From positions 62,001 through 126,000 of the forward strand of contig NZ_LIPG01000007.1 in the NCBI RefSeq assembly GCF_001905505.1: a stretch of DNA of 64,000 nt. Reading direction: 5' to 3'. The position numbers and the translations under genes are program-made. Under the pieces are notes generated by a model, which had not been told where the DNA came from, did no database searches, and saw nothing but the letters and a program-made list of their open reading frames with translations. This document shows positions 17,975 to 26,886 of this stretch, piece after piece (position 1 is the first letter of the stretch; every line of letters starts with the position of its first letter). This stretch comes from Streptomyces sp. CB02058 (lineage in GTDB: Bacteria > Actinomycetota > Actinomycetes > Streptomycetales > Streptomycetaceae).

Positions 17975-18286
17975 AGATCCCGGTGATGCAGGGCGACGTC
18001 GTTCGTCGCCGGTACCCTTGCCTCCGGCCGGCTCACCGGCCGCACGGACGCCCGCCGGCTGCTTGCCGCCTGCCTTGCCCTACGCGGCATCCTGCTCCCC
18101 CCCCTGATGATGGCAGCGACCGTCAGCCCGGCCGTGATGGTCTTCGTGGTCGCTTCGGCCTCCTCGGCGCCGCCTGCGCCGCGGCCCCTCCACAGGCGAC
18201 ACAACCTCGATGGCGCCCTCCGACCGCACGACGGCATCATCGAGGTGGCTCACAACGTGGGACCGGCCGGATCCGCGTCACTGTGA
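17975..18286 (+). pseudogene. Possible MFS transporter fragment
   Basis: One frame from about 17975 to the TGA at 18284 contains 'FVAGTLASGRLTGRTDARRL' and then a hydrophobic stretch ending 'LPPLMMAATVSPAVMVFVVA'. This recalls two helices and the loop between them of a major facilitator transporter. It has no start or upstream half and becomes basic and unstructured downstream. The rest of the 17903-18529 gap contains nothing I can recognise. Tentative. Confidence 0.3.
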
Positions 18287-18529
18287 ACTGCCATCGAAGC
18301 CCGTCACACGGCAGATGCCTTGCGTGCGGCTCTGCTCCCCTGGTGATGCACTCGGTCGAAGTATTCAGCGGGTCCAGCAGGTCCCCTCACTGACAGACAG
18401 ATACCGAGTGCATCCACCACGTTGGCCGATGCCAACATCGGCTTCTTGCACGCGCTGGTTCACCACCCCGGCCGAGACCGTGTGCCGGCTGCGCGTACCG
18501 TCTGCCCGCGGTCGGCTCCGCATGGAGAA

Positions 18530-19381
18530 TCAGCGCCCGCCGGCCCAGGTGTGGTCGGCCCAGTCCGCGAAGCTCGTCCAGGGAATCTCTGGATGGGCAT
18601 CGTGCAGTGCGGGGATGTCGACGCGGTATCCGGGGCCGTTGAGGAACGTCCACATCGCGTGCATGTCAGGATTGCCGACCGTCGCCAGCGGTGTCCGTAC
18701 GTGGCGGACTTCCCGCCCCAGCGCCTTGCTCAGCGACGCCGCCATGTGCTCGGGGGTGGGAGCATCGCCGGCAAGCTCGATGCGCTGCCCCACGTAGGGA
18801 GCGGGGTTGAGCATCACTTGGGCCGCAAACGCACCGAGGTCAGTGCGGGCGAGCTGCTGCAGCGGCCGGTCCGGGGGCAGCGGCAGGTCGAGAGACCCGT
18901 GCAGGATGCGCTCCTGGCCTCCCAGCGCGTTGTCGTAGAAGTAGGTCGGTCCCAGGATCGTGTAAGGCACGTCGCCGGAGGCCAGGTCGGCCTCGATGCG
19001 CGCCTTGCTCTCGAAATGCGGTACCCCGCTGTCCTGATCGGCTCCTGCCACGGAGCTGAACACGAGATGCGCGATGCGCGTCCGCGTCGCGGCGGACAGG
19101 ATCGCGCGCCCCTGACCCACCTCCGCATCCAGCCCCGCCTCGAAGGGGGTGGTGAACGCGAAGACACTGGCCACTCCGCGCATGGCCGTGACGAGGGAGC
19201 CCTCGTCGCTCAGCGAACCTGCCACCACTTCGACACCGTGTCCGGCGAGTTCGCGTGCCGCTCGACGGTCCGGATCACGGACCATCACCCGGATCCGGGC
19301 CCCGCGGCCCAGCAGCGCATCCGTCACAGCCCTGCCCTGACCGCCTGTTGCCGCCAGTACCAGTACCGGTGCGTCGACCAT
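18530..19381 (-). CDS. NmrA-like NAD(P)-binding protein
   Basis: A 283-residue atypical short-chain dehydrogenase of the NmrA/HSCARG type. The N-terminal 'VLVLAATGGQGRAV' (residues 6-19) is the modified Gly-rich NAD(P) motif, and 'VRDPDRRAARELAGHGVEVV' follows at the second strand. The YxxxK pair of true SDR enzymes is replaced here by 'HFESKARIE', as in NmrA relatives. Such proteins act as redox sensors or as quinone/azo reductases. It is monocistronic on the minus strand; neighbours give no pathway clue. Confidence 0.8.
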   Translation of the reverse strand: MVDAPVLVLAATGGQGRAVTDALLGRGARIRVMVRDPDRRAARELAGHGVEVVAGSLSDEGSLVTAMRGVASVFAFTTPFEAGLDAEVGQGRAILSAATRTRIAHLVFSSVAGADQDSGVPHFESKARIEADLASGDVPYTILGPTYFYDNALGGQERILHGSLDLPLPPDRPLQQLARTDLGAFAAQVMLNPAPYVGQRIELAGDAPTPEHMAASLSKALGREVRHVRTPLATVGNPDMHAMWTFLNGPGYRVDIPALHDAHPEIPWTSFADWADHTWAGGR

Positions 19382-19665
19382 CGAAGCCTCCCTCTTTCAG
19401 TCGGTGCCTGCGCAGCCCGCGAACGGGCTCACGGCCATGATCAGCGATGGAAGGCCGAACCGCTTCAAGGACGCCCCGAAGGGCCGGATGAGTGCACTGT
19501 GAGGCATGTGATGTACGCCCGCAGTCATACGATCCGGCCTGGGGCCGACTGCAGTTGCACGCCCGTCCCCGGATCCCTGCAGACACGGTCGACCTGCCGA
19601 GCGCGGAGAGACGATGAAGGACCTCCAGGACTTCAAGGTCCCCCACGTCCCGATGCCGAGCGGAC

Positions 19666-20691
19666 TCAGTCGCGGTAGTGGTCGGCGATCGCGGCGAAGG
19701 CGGCCTTCGGCTCCCAGGGCAGGTCGGGATACGTGTCGCCGTGACGGTCTTCGAGGATCTTGACGATGCCGAGACTGGCGAGGTCGAGGTCGTCGCGAGG
19801 ATCGCCGTCGGGGCGGTGGGGCAGGTTGTACAACGCGAAGAGGAACACGAAGGCACTGTCGACGCCCTCGCTGTCGAAGATCTCCAGCAGGTCGCTCAGG
19901 TAGGCCGCTTGGCCCGCCTCGTCGCGCTCGTAATCTCCGGTCAGCCGGAGCGGAGCGCCGGTGGCTTCGTCGGTTTCGAGGATTTCCATGCTGCGGGGTG
20001 CGACGTCACCCGCGCCGCGCCAGGTGGCGGTGCCGAAGCCGGTGACAGCGACCGGCTTGGGCTGCGCGACGAGGCTGCGCACAGCGTCTCGGAATCGGTC
20101 GGCCACTGCCGCGGATCGGATGAGTTCGAAGGTCGTGAAGTCGAACAAGTCCCAGTCGACGGCTTCGAACTGGATGGCGGCGTAGGTGACCTTGCCGTGG
20201 AAGCGCTCGCGGACCATCGCCACGGCTTCGCGGAGGAAGGCGTTGAGACGGGTGCCGACCGTGGCGATCCTCTCGGGCCGACGGGCAGGGTCGCTCAGTA
20301 GCCAGCCGATTCGTTCCTCGGTGCTGTCGCCCTCGAGGAATCCATGGTTCATCACGCTCAGCTCCACACCTGTGACGAACACGACCTCGGCTCCCTGTGT
20401 CCTGAGCCGCTCGGCCCGCTCCGCACAGTCGGCGATCAGGATGAGGATGTCGTCGGTCGTCAGTTCCAGCGGGTAGGGCGAGAACCAGATCTCCAGCCCG
20501 AGCTCGGCGGCGTAACGTGCGGCGAGCTCCAGGCGGCCCGGGTCGCCGCCGGTGATGTGGACGGCCGTGCAGTGGAGATCGTCGCGGATGATCGTCAGCT
20601 CCCTCTTGACCAGGTCGGGGGCGAAGTGCTCCCGGGAGCTGCTGCCGTTGCGGAGGAAGCCGGTGTCGTAGCAGATGCCCTTGGCTCGCAT
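19666..20691 (-). CDS. Conserved TIM-barrel-like hypothetical protein
   Basis: A 341-residue soluble protein beginning 'MRAKGICYDTGFL'. The alternating strand/helix pattern, with 'AVHITGGDPGRLELAA', 'LEIWFSPYPLELT' and 'AEVVFVTGVELSVMNHGFL', looks like a glycoside-hydrolase-type TIM barrel; acidic residues at strand ends could be catalytic. I believe homologues are sometimes labelled abortive-infection proteins, but nothing here proves a defence role. The ATG at 20691 with a GAAAGG site is chosen over upstream starts, which would run through the operator. It is divergent from a TetR gene and shares a 100-bp regulatory region with two palindromes, so it is the probable target of that repressor. 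Confidence 0.6.
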   Translation of the reverse strand: MRAKGICYDTGFLRNGSSSREHFAPDLVKRELTIIRDDLHCTAVHITGGDPGRLELAARYAAELGLEIWFSPYPLELTTDDILILIADCAERAERLRTQGAEVVFVTGVELSVMNHGFLEGDSTEERIGWLLSDPARRPERIATVGTRLNAFLREAVAMVRERFHGKVTYAAIQFEAVDWDLFDFTTFELIRSAAVADRFRDAVRSLVAQPKPVAVTGFGTATWRGAGDVAPRSMEILETDEATGAPLRLTGDYERDEAGQAAYLSDLLEIFDSEGVDSAFVFLFALYNLPHRPDGDPRDDLDLASLGIVKILEDRHGDTYPDLPWEPKAAFAAIADHYRD

Positions 20692-20735
20692 GCGTCTGAC
20701 CTTTCTGCAGGGGAGCCTGAGAGTAGAAGTAAATA

Positions 20736-20764
20736 TTGCGTGCACGCAAGTTTGCGTGCACGCA
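20736..20764. promoter_or_regulatory. Tandem palindromic operator (TetR-type)
   Basis: Two copies of TGCGTGCACGCA occur here. The first is a 14-bp perfect palindrome (20736-20749) and the second a 12-bp perfect palindrome (20753-20764). Their centres are 16 bp apart. They lie between the divergent TIM-barrel gene and tetR gene, 23 bases upstream of the regulator start. Confidence 0.75.
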
Positions 20765-20786
20765 CTCAGGCAGGGATACTCCGAGG

Positions 20787-21434
20787 GTGACGACAAAGCG
20801 GACCGGGCTACGCGAGGAGAAGAAGCAGGCCACCCGAGTGGCACTGCGTGAGGCGGCACTTCGACTGGCCCTCCAGCACGGACCCGACAATGTCCGCGTC
20901 GACGACATCGCCCGGGCAGCCGGGGTCTCGCCGAGGACCTACAACAACTACTTCTCCAGCCGAGAACAGGCGATCGTCGCCGCCGTCACCGCCGAACGGG
21001 AACACCGGGTCGCTGCGGCCGTGGCCGCCCGGCCCGCCCACGTCCGCCTCGCCGACGCCTTGGCAGAAGCGATCCTGGAGCAGTACACCGAACCCCGCGA
21101 CCAGGATGAGCTACTGCTGATCACCACCAGCCCCACACTGCGTGACACGTTCCTCGACACCGTCGCGTCGATCGAACACCCCCTCGCCACCGCGATCGAC
21201 CAACGCCTCGGCCACATCGGCACATCCGCCCCCCGCGTGCTCGCGGCGAGCGTGGCCGCCGCAGTCCGGGTCGCGCTCCAGCAGTGGCTTCAACCTCCGG
21301 CCGCACCCCTCGCAAGCGGTGGACTCCTCGTACCGTCCGGCTCACTGCCGGACCTGCTCCGCTCCGCGCTCGCGACACTCGAACCCGCCCTTGACGCGGC
21401 CGAGGAGCAGGCGCAACGGCGCTTGCCCTCGTAA
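20787..21434 (+). CDS. TetR-family transcriptional regulator
   Basis: A 215-residue repressor. The helix-turn-helix is at about residues 15-60 ('RVDDIARAAGVSPRTYNNYF', with the YNNYFxSREQAI variant seen in several actinobacterial members). The C-terminal ligand domain holds the typical 'SPTLRDTFLD' segment. Upstream in-frame starts would put the operator inside the gene, so GTG 20787 is preferred, although its ribosome site is weak. It probably represses both itself and the divergent TIM-barrel gene through the double palindrome. Confidence 0.85.
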   Translation: MTTKRTGLREEKKQATRVALREAALRLALQHGPDNVRVDDIARAAGVSPRTYNNYFSSREQAIVAAVTAEREHRVAAAVAARPAHVRLADALAEAILEQYTEPRDQDELLLITTSPTLRDTFLDTVASIEHPLATAIDQRLGHIGTSAPRVLAASVAAAVRVALQQWLQPPAAPLASGGLLVPSGSLPDLLRSALATLEPALDAAEEQAQRRLPS

Positions 21435-21554
21435 ATCCGCTCCCCCGAGGACTCCGACGCCGCAGTGGGTACGGCGTGAGGCGCAGCGCCGTCAACGATC
21501 GACGGCAGAACGACGACGGTGGCGGACTGAAGTAGGCCCCGTCCGGCAGATCTT

Positions 21555-21729
21555 GCCAAGCGGCGGAAGCGGGGAACAGGCGGCGGACCGTCGGCCACGA
21601 TGGCCGCACGACGGGCGGAGAAGGAACGCTGCGCGCTCCTTCTCTCCGGCGAGCAGCATGTCGGCCTGGCCGGTCCAGAACATGGCGAGCTGGTTGACGA
21701 ACATCAGGATGTCGACCGGGTCCCACGCC
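21555..21729 (-). pseudogene. C-terminal fragment of a TetR-family regulator
   Basis: The minus strand reads 'WDPVDILMFVNQLAMFWTGQ' and then 'ADMLLAGEKERAAFL'. This is a characteristic ligand-domain tail of actinobacterial TetR proteins. No DNA-binding part remains and the sequence loses similarity on both sides. The rest of the 21435-21876 interval holds nothing else I recognise. Confidence 0.55.
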
Positions 21730-21876
21730 GGATCAAGTGGCCGGCCAGGTCATCTCGGGACTGGACCCGCGTCCGCCCACGACGCACAGAAAGCTCCGGC
21801 GCAGTAGCAACCTCCGGATCCGGACGTCCACGGCGTCCGCGTACGCCGCGGCGACGACATAGCCCGGCAAGCTCTG

Positions 21877-22260
21877 TCAGTCCCGCTGGACCCAGGCCGC
21901 CACCAGGTCGAGGAGGCCCGGAAAGCGTGCGTTGAGGTCGTCGACCCTTACGTGACTGCGACGCTCCAGGCCGTACTGGCGCTGGCGCGTGACCCCCGCT
22001 TCGCGCAGCGCTTTGAAGTGGTGCGTGAGGGATGACTTCGGGCGGTCGAAGCCGAACCAGCCGCAGGTGTGATCGAAGCTCTCCGATTCCAGAAGGAGTT
22101 TCTGAACGATGGTCAGCCGCAGAGGGTCACTCAACGCCCCGAGGACGACCTCCAGGCGCAGGTCTGCAACCGCCGGTTCTGCGAGCGGTTCGGGCAGGTC
22201 AGGCGGTTCGGGGAGCACCTTGAAGGAGGGTGCGGCGGCCGTGCGCGCAGGCATGGTCAT
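21877..22260 (-). CDS. ArsR-family winged-helix regulator
   Basis: A 127-residue regulator. The wHTH spans residues about 35-105 ('VVLGALSDPLRLTIVQKLL', 'KSSLTHHFKALREAGV', then the wing 'RQRQYGLERRSHVRVDDL'). The 'SFDHTCGWFGFDRPKSSLTH' segment has a single Cys before the recognition helix, a form seen in metal-independent members. It is divergent from an MFS gene 106 bases away and probably represses it. Confidence 0.85.
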   Translation of the reverse strand: MTMPARTAAAPSFKVLPEPPDLPEPLAEPAVADLRLEVVLGALSDPLRLTIVQKLLLESESFDHTCGWFGFDRPKSSLTHHFKALREAGVTRQRQYGLERRSHVRVDDLNARFPGLLDLVAAWVQRD

Positions 22261-22325
22261 CTCCTCATCACGCGGTTCCTATATACGAGTTGAATCGTAC
22301 TGCATGCTAAGTTCGACTTTCCTCG

Positions 22326-22344
22326 TACTGGCAAGAGGCCAGTA
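22326..22344. promoter_or_regulatory. Inverted repeat between arsR and MFS genes
   Basis: TACTGGC (22326-22332) and GCCAGTA (22338-22344) form perfect 7-bp arms around a 5-nt centre, 22 bases before the MFS start. It could be an operator for the divergent ArsR protein or a leader hairpin. Confidence 0.45.
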
Positions 22345-22366
22345 GGCAGTGATCGGAGGACCCGCC

Positions 22367-23629
22367 ATGTCTGAGATCCGGACCGCATGCGTCAAGTCCC
22401 TGGACGGGAGGCAGCGAACCGACACCGGGCAAGGCAGCGGCCTGCCCTCGGCACCCCTGTGGTGGGTGTGGCTGGCCGCGTGGCCGGTCGCCGCGGTTTT
22501 CGTCCTGTCGAATGCAGCGACACCTCTGTACGTGCTGTGGCAGCGCGACATCGGCTTCTCCAAGGGCACCCTGACCGTGGTGTTCGCCTTCTACATCGTC
22601 GGCCTCATCGGCTCGCTCCTCGTCTCCGGCGTGGTCTCCGACCGGGTGGGCCGCAAGCCCGTACTGCTACCGGCGCTGGGGCTCGCTCTGGCTGCCTGCC
22701 TGGTTTTCGCCACCGCCACCAGCGTCCTCGCGCTCATCGTGGCGCGGCTGTTCACCGGAATCGCGGTCGGCGCCGTCGTCTCCGCCGGCATGGCCGCGGT
22801 GAGCGACGTCGCCGGCCCCGAGCGCAAGCGGGTTGCCGCCCTGCTCGCCTCCTGCGCAATGGTCTTCGGTGCCGGGCTCGGGCCGTTGCTCGCCGGTGTG
22901 CTCTCCGAGACGGCCCCCGGTCCGACCGTAACCGTCTTCGCCGTCGAAGCGGTGTTTCTGACCACCGCGGTGCTCGCCGTGCTGCGCATGCCGGTGCGCA
23001 GCCCCGAGGTGCGTGCCAAAGGCACGTGGGTGCGGGTGCCCGGTGTGCCGCGTGGCAACGGCCGTCAGCTCCTCCTGGGTACAGCGGTGTTCGCTCCCGG
23101 GATCACCGCCACGTCCTTCGTCCTCTCCCTGGGTCCCTCGCTGCTGTCCGGGCTCCTCGGCACCACCAGCCGGATCGTCGCCGGTGCCATGGCGTTCGTG
23201 ATGTTCCTTGCAGCCACCGGGGTGCAGTTCGCCGTTCAGCGGCTGCGCCGCCGCACCATCCTCACCGCGGGCGCGATCAGCACCGCCCTGAGCATGATCA
23301 CGCTGATCGTGGCCGTGCAGACCTCGACGGTGGCGGTTCTTGTCATCTCGGCGCTGCTCGCCGGGGCGGGCCAGGGCATGGGCCAACTCGGCGGCCTGTC
23401 GCTGCTCAACTCGTCCGTCCCGCCACAGCGCCTCGCCGAATCCAATGCCGCACTCAATGTGGGTGGTTACATCCCGGCCGGCATCCTGCCCGTCTCCGCC
23501 GGCTATCTCAGCGACGCAGTCGGTCTGACCCGCGGCGCCACGGTCTTCGGCGCCGTCCTGCTGGGCTTCGCAGTCATCGGCGGTCTGGTGGTCCGCAGCA
23601 CACGGCCCCAGGTGACGGACCCGGCCTGA
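22367..23629 (+). CDS. Major facilitator superfamily transporter
   Basis: A 420-residue membrane protein with about 12 hydrophobic helices. After the second helix comes the signature loop 'GVVSDRVGRKPVLLPALG', a clear MFS motif A (G-x-x-x-D-R-x-G-R-K). It is most like drug/metabolite exporters. The ATG at 22367 is chosen over a GTG 18 bases earlier because GGAGG sits between the two. It faces the ArsR gene and is presumably under its control; the substrate is unknown. Confidence 0.88.
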   Translation: MSEIRTACVKSLDGRQRTDTGQGSGLPSAPLWWVWLAAWPVAAVFVLSNAATPLYVLWQRDIGFSKGTLTVVFAFYIVGLIGSLLVSGVVSDRVGRKPVLLPALGLALAACLVFATATSVLALIVARLFTGIAVGAVVSAGMAAVSDVAGPERKRVAALLASCAMVFGAGLGPLLAGVLSETAPGPTVTVFAVEAVFLTTAVLAVLRMPVRSPEVRAKGTWVRVPGVPRGNGRQLLLGTAVFAPGITATSFVLSLGPSLLSGLLGTTSRIVAGAMAFVMFLAATGVQFAVQRLRRRTILTAGAISTALSMITLIVAVQTSTVAVLVISALLAGAGQGMGQLGGLSLLNSSVPPQRLAESNAALNVGGYIPAGILPVSAGYLSDAVGLTRGATVFGAVLLGFAVIGGLVVRSTRPQVTDPA

Positions 23630-24057
23630 CGAACGGTGAGTACCGGCGCGCGCCGCCGGGAGCGGTGCGTCGCCGGCCGGATGGGCATCCTCGCCGCTCA
23701 CTGGCCGCGCTCACCACGCTGGGCATGCCGAGGCACGACGGCTGTCGCCGCGAGCCCGGCGTCCACGCCGCTTCGCACGCCTCACACTGGGCCCACACCT
23801 GGTCGGACTGGCCAACTACGGGGTTCCGGCAGTTCCATGAGAACCCCGCTCAGGTATGTACGTGCGGCCGTGGCAGCGTCGTGTTTGCTGCGTATGGGGC
23901 ATCGCTCCCTGGAGGAGGGGCGTGAGACGGTCAAGGAGCAATGCTCATGACCTGTGGATCGGCCTCGGGGTGGACGCGAAGGGCGTACCTTCCCGAGTGA
24001 TCGACTTCTGGTCATCGAGTAGGCCGCCGTTGCACCGTCGGCCAAGAAGGCACGCCC
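23630..24057. other. Gap without recognisable gene
   Basis: About 430 bases between the MFS gene and the IS256 remnant. No open frame here resembles a known protein. The right part may be the upstream end of the insertion element, but I could not identify terminal inverted repeats. Confidence 0.4.
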
Positions 24058-24689
24058 GTGCTCAGCGTAGTGAACGCCGATGGGTCGACCGAGACCAGCT
24101 CCCTGATCGACGACGTCGTCCGGGAGGGGGCACGGCGGATGCGGGCCGCCACGCTGGAGGCCGAAGTCAATTCCTACATAGCCGAGTTGGCGGACCAGCG
24201 TGACGAGAGCGGGCGCCGTCTGGTGGTCCGCAACGGCTATCACCAGCCGAGGAAGGTGACCACCGCGGCCGGGACGGTCGAGGTGAAGGCGCCGCGGGTC
24301 AACGACGAGCGCGTCGATGAGGCAACCGGCAAGCGCAAGCGGTTCAGCTCGGGGATCCTGCCGCCGTGGTGCCGCAAGTCCCCGAAGATCAGGTCGTGAT
24401 GGGCGTGCGCGCGGACGGCACCAAGGATGACTTCCCCGCCGAGCACTGGATCCACCTGCGGACAACCAACCCGATCGAGTCAGCCTTCGCAACCGTCCGG
24501 CTGCGGACCAAGGTCACCGAAGGGGCCGGCTCCCGAGCGGCCGCACTTGCGATGGTGTTCAAGCTCGTCGAGTCCGCCCAGACCCGCTGGCGAGCCATGA
24601 ATGCGCCCCACCTCGTCGCTCTCGTCCGAGCCGGAGCCCACTTCGAACGCGGCTACCTCGTGGATCGGCCGCATACGACCGCAGCATGA
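24058..24689 (+). mobile_element. IS256-family transposase remnant with two internal deletions
   Basis: Three pieces of an IS256 transposase are joined. The N-terminal ~110 residues from GTG 24058 include 'RDESGRRLVVRNGYHQPRKV' and end at 'LPPWCRKSPKI'. A short central piece 'VMGVRADGTK' follows in another frame (about 24395-24425). The C-terminal ~88 residues run from 'FPAEHWIHLRTTNPIES' to 'LVALVRAGAHFERGYL'. A full protein has about 410 residues. The two deletions remove nearly the whole catalytic core, including at least most DDE residues, so it is inactive. Confidence 0.85.
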
Positions 24690-24738
24690 ATCATGAACAG
24701 GGTGGCGGACCTGCCTCAAAGTTCGAGATCATCCGATC

Positions 24739-25722
24739 ATGTCGGATGACATGCCAGGACAGGACCTCCCAGCCGGCTTCGGGTTCCGGCCGTATCGGGG
24801 CGACGAGGACCACGGCCCCATGGCCGCGGTGCGGCTGGGATGTGTCGAACGGGACCGGGTCGACGCCCGTTCGGTTGTGGAAGGGCTCCCGACAGCGGCC
24901 GAGATCGCCGAGGCCTCTGTCAAGCTGGACGAGCCGTCCAAGAGCCAGGTCCTGGTGGTACGCGACGGGAGCGTCGTCGGCTACTCGACGATCCAGTGGT
25001 GGCAGGAGCGGGACGATACGTGGCTTTACCTGCACCGCGGTTACCTCTTGCCCGAGCATCGCGACCAGGGCATCGGGTCAGCCATGCTGAGCTGGGCCGA
25101 AGAGCGGATCCGCCAGCTCGTCGAAGACCATGGCACGGCGCGGACGGCGGTGATCGGTGCGAACGCCATGGTCTCCGAGCAGGACGCCACGGCGCTTCTG
25201 CTCGCAGCCGGCTACCGACGCGTCTTCAGTCTGGTCGAGCTGGAGCTGAGCGATCTGCGGCAGGTGCCCGAGCCGGGCAGCGAACTCCCGGCCGGGATAC
25301 GGACGGGGCCGATCGGGACCAGCCACTACCGTGCGGCCTGGAGGACGGTCGTCGATTCGTATGCGGACACCGGTTTCACTCAGAAATGGTCCTTCCAAGA
25401 CTTTGTCGACGCCGCCGACCCGGCATGCTGGAGGGCTGCGTGGAACGGGCAGGACATGCTCGGCGTGGCCCTCTGCTCCATCCGCAGCCACGACCACACC
25501 GTGGGCGTGGTGGAAGAGCTGAGCGTCCGAACGGACCAGCGACGGCTCGGGATCGGCCGGATCCTGCTGCTGGAAGGGCTGCGAAGCCTTCGCGAGCAGG
25601 GTGCAACGACGGCCAGGCTGTTCACGGGCACGGCAAATCCGCACCGGTCCTACGATCTTTACGAGAGCGTGGGGTTCCGGAGACAGAACGAGTATGTTCG
25701 TTACCGCAAGCCGCTCGCTTGA
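24739..25722 (+). CDS. Tandem GNAT acetyltransferase (mycothiol-synthase-like)
   Basis: A 327-residue protein with two GNAT folds. The first acetyl-CoA loop is 'LPEHRDQGIGSAML' (about residues 112-125) and the second is 'RTDQRRLGIGRILL'; both keep the R/Q-x-x-G-x-G/A core. The duplicated layout and length resemble MshD-like acetyltransferases, but the true mycothiol synthase is usually elsewhere, so the acceptor is unknown. ATG 24739 lies 50 bases after the IS remnant, with no clear ribosome site. Confidence 0.8.
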   Translation: MSDDMPGQDLPAGFGFRPYRGDEDHGPMAAVRLGCVERDRVDARSVVEGLPTAAEIAEASVKLDEPSKSQVLVVRDGSVVGYSTIQWWQERDDTWLYLHRGYLLPEHRDQGIGSAMLSWAEERIRQLVEDHGTARTAVIGANAMVSEQDATALLLAAGYRRVFSLVELELSDLRQVPEPGSELPAGIRTGPIGTSHYRAAWRTVVDSYADTGFTQKWSFQDFVDAADPACWRAAWNGQDMLGVALCSIRSHDHTVGVVEELSVRTDQRRLGIGRILLLEGLRSLREQGATTARLFTGTANPHRSYDLYESVGFRRQNEYVRYRKPLA

Positions 25723-25817
25723 TCGACCGGTCATTGGACTGTTCGGTCGGTCCACAGAATTTGACAATTCTTCACGGTCAAGGAACGGATCCCATTGCAC
25801 CAGAGTCGGCTGATGAA

Positions 25818-26264
25818 GTGTTTCTGACGGCTGAGGAATACGGGGCGGTGCATGCGGCTGTCCGCACCGTGGCTGGGGCCAGGGGATCTGGCCGGCCTTG
25901 GACACTCAACGCGCTTCTTGAACAGTGGAAGGAGTTGGTGCACGAGGTGGAGGACGGCTACGGATGGTCGGCTCCAGAACTCTCAAACGATCTAGGCTGT
26001 CGCACCGCATTGGCGCAGATCTGGCGCCTCCTGCCTCCACCAGTCCGTGCCATCCGTCAGCCTCAACTTGATGAGATCGACCGCAGGTTCCACGCCAGCA
26101 CCGTGGGCTGGCCGGGTCGGGATGACCAAGAAGGACAATGGTGGCTGCGGCGTGTGCCACGGCGTCTTGAAGCGGAGACCGCCCAGCGCAGTACGCACGG
26201 CTGGCCCATGGGGTGGGAAGTCATGACCTTCTCAAAGCCGGAAGCGGTAGAGATCACCGACTGA
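25818..26264 (+). CDS. Conserved hypothetical protein
   Basis: A 148-residue acidic soluble protein with no signal or membrane helix. It begins 'VFLTAEEYGAVHAAVRTV', then 'WTLNALLEQWKELVHEVEDG', which suggests a helical bundle, and ends with a Trp-rich 'EGQWWLRRVPRRLEAE'. The pattern resembles small Streptomyces proteins of unknown function. The start is uncertain: GTG 25818 fits the expected N-terminus, while a TTG at 25761 is also in frame. It follows the GNAT gene by about 95 bases. Confidence 0.5.
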   Translation: MFLTAEEYGAVHAAVRTVAGARGSGRPWTLNALLEQWKELVHEVEDGYGWSAPELSNDLGCRTALAQIWRLLPPPVRAIRQPQLDEIDRRFHASTVGWPGRDDQEGQWWLRRVPRRLEAETAQRSTHGWPMGWEVMTFSKPEAVEITD

Positions 26265-26356
26265 AACGTGGCAGAGATCAGCGCACCCATCTCACCAGCC
26301 ACGAAGGCTACGGTTGGGCAAGAAACGAGCGTGTATGTGCCGTGGAGAGAGACCAC

Positions 26357-26766
26357 GTGCTGGAGAAGGCGCAGGTGTTTGACAATGCCGGGATGACCCG
26401 TCCCGGAATCCGTGTCGCCGCTTACGTGATCCGAGACCGATCCCACCCTGAAATCCTGGTGTTCGACCACGTCGGTGTGCCTGAGGCGGCACCCAAGTGC
26501 CCGCAGGAGGCGTCAGATCAGGCGAAGGCATGGAGGAAGCAGTCCTTCGGGAAGTCGCCGAGGAGACCGGTCTGCCGACAGCCACAATCGTCCGGCCGAT
26601 CGCCGTTGAGAACAAGCCCCATCCCGACACCGGTCAGCCACGACAAACCAGCTTCTTCTTCCTCCGGACATCAGCAGAGACCCCGGATGTCTGGAACCAC
26701 CATGTCAAGGGCGACGGAGACGACGCCGGCCTCATCTTCAGCTGCCGGTTCGTCCCGCTCCCCTGA
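26357..26766 (+). pseudogene. Nudix hydrolase interrupted by a single frameshift
   Basis: From GTG 26357 (GGAGAG site 7 bases upstream) one frame reads 'GIRVAAYVIRDRSHPEILVF', 'DHVGVPEA'. After a loss of one base near 26488 the next frame continues 'GTQVPAGGVRSGEGMEEAVL', 'REVAEETGLPTA', ending at TGA 26764. The Nudix box G-x5-E-x7-REV-x-EE-x-GL is intact in the second half. Adding one G restores a normal ~136-residue enzyme, so this is either a recent pseudogene or a base-call error. Confidence 0.75.
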
Positions 26767-26886
26767 AACAACCGCTGGCCGACGATCAAGATGCATGGCT
26801 GAGGCACATCGATCCGGGCTGGACCACCGTGGCCGACAACAGCCGCTGATTCCGCCGACCCGCAAGGGCACTCGTAGGATGCCCGA

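Noticed and set aside
19397..19636. A 79-codon minus-strand frame upstream of the NmrA-like gene
   Set aside because: No ribosome site or motif; probably chance.
19666..20691. Assigning the TIM-barrel gene as a phage abortive-infection system
   Set aside because: No nuclease, toxin or known Abi domain is visible; any such name would rest only on loose database labels.
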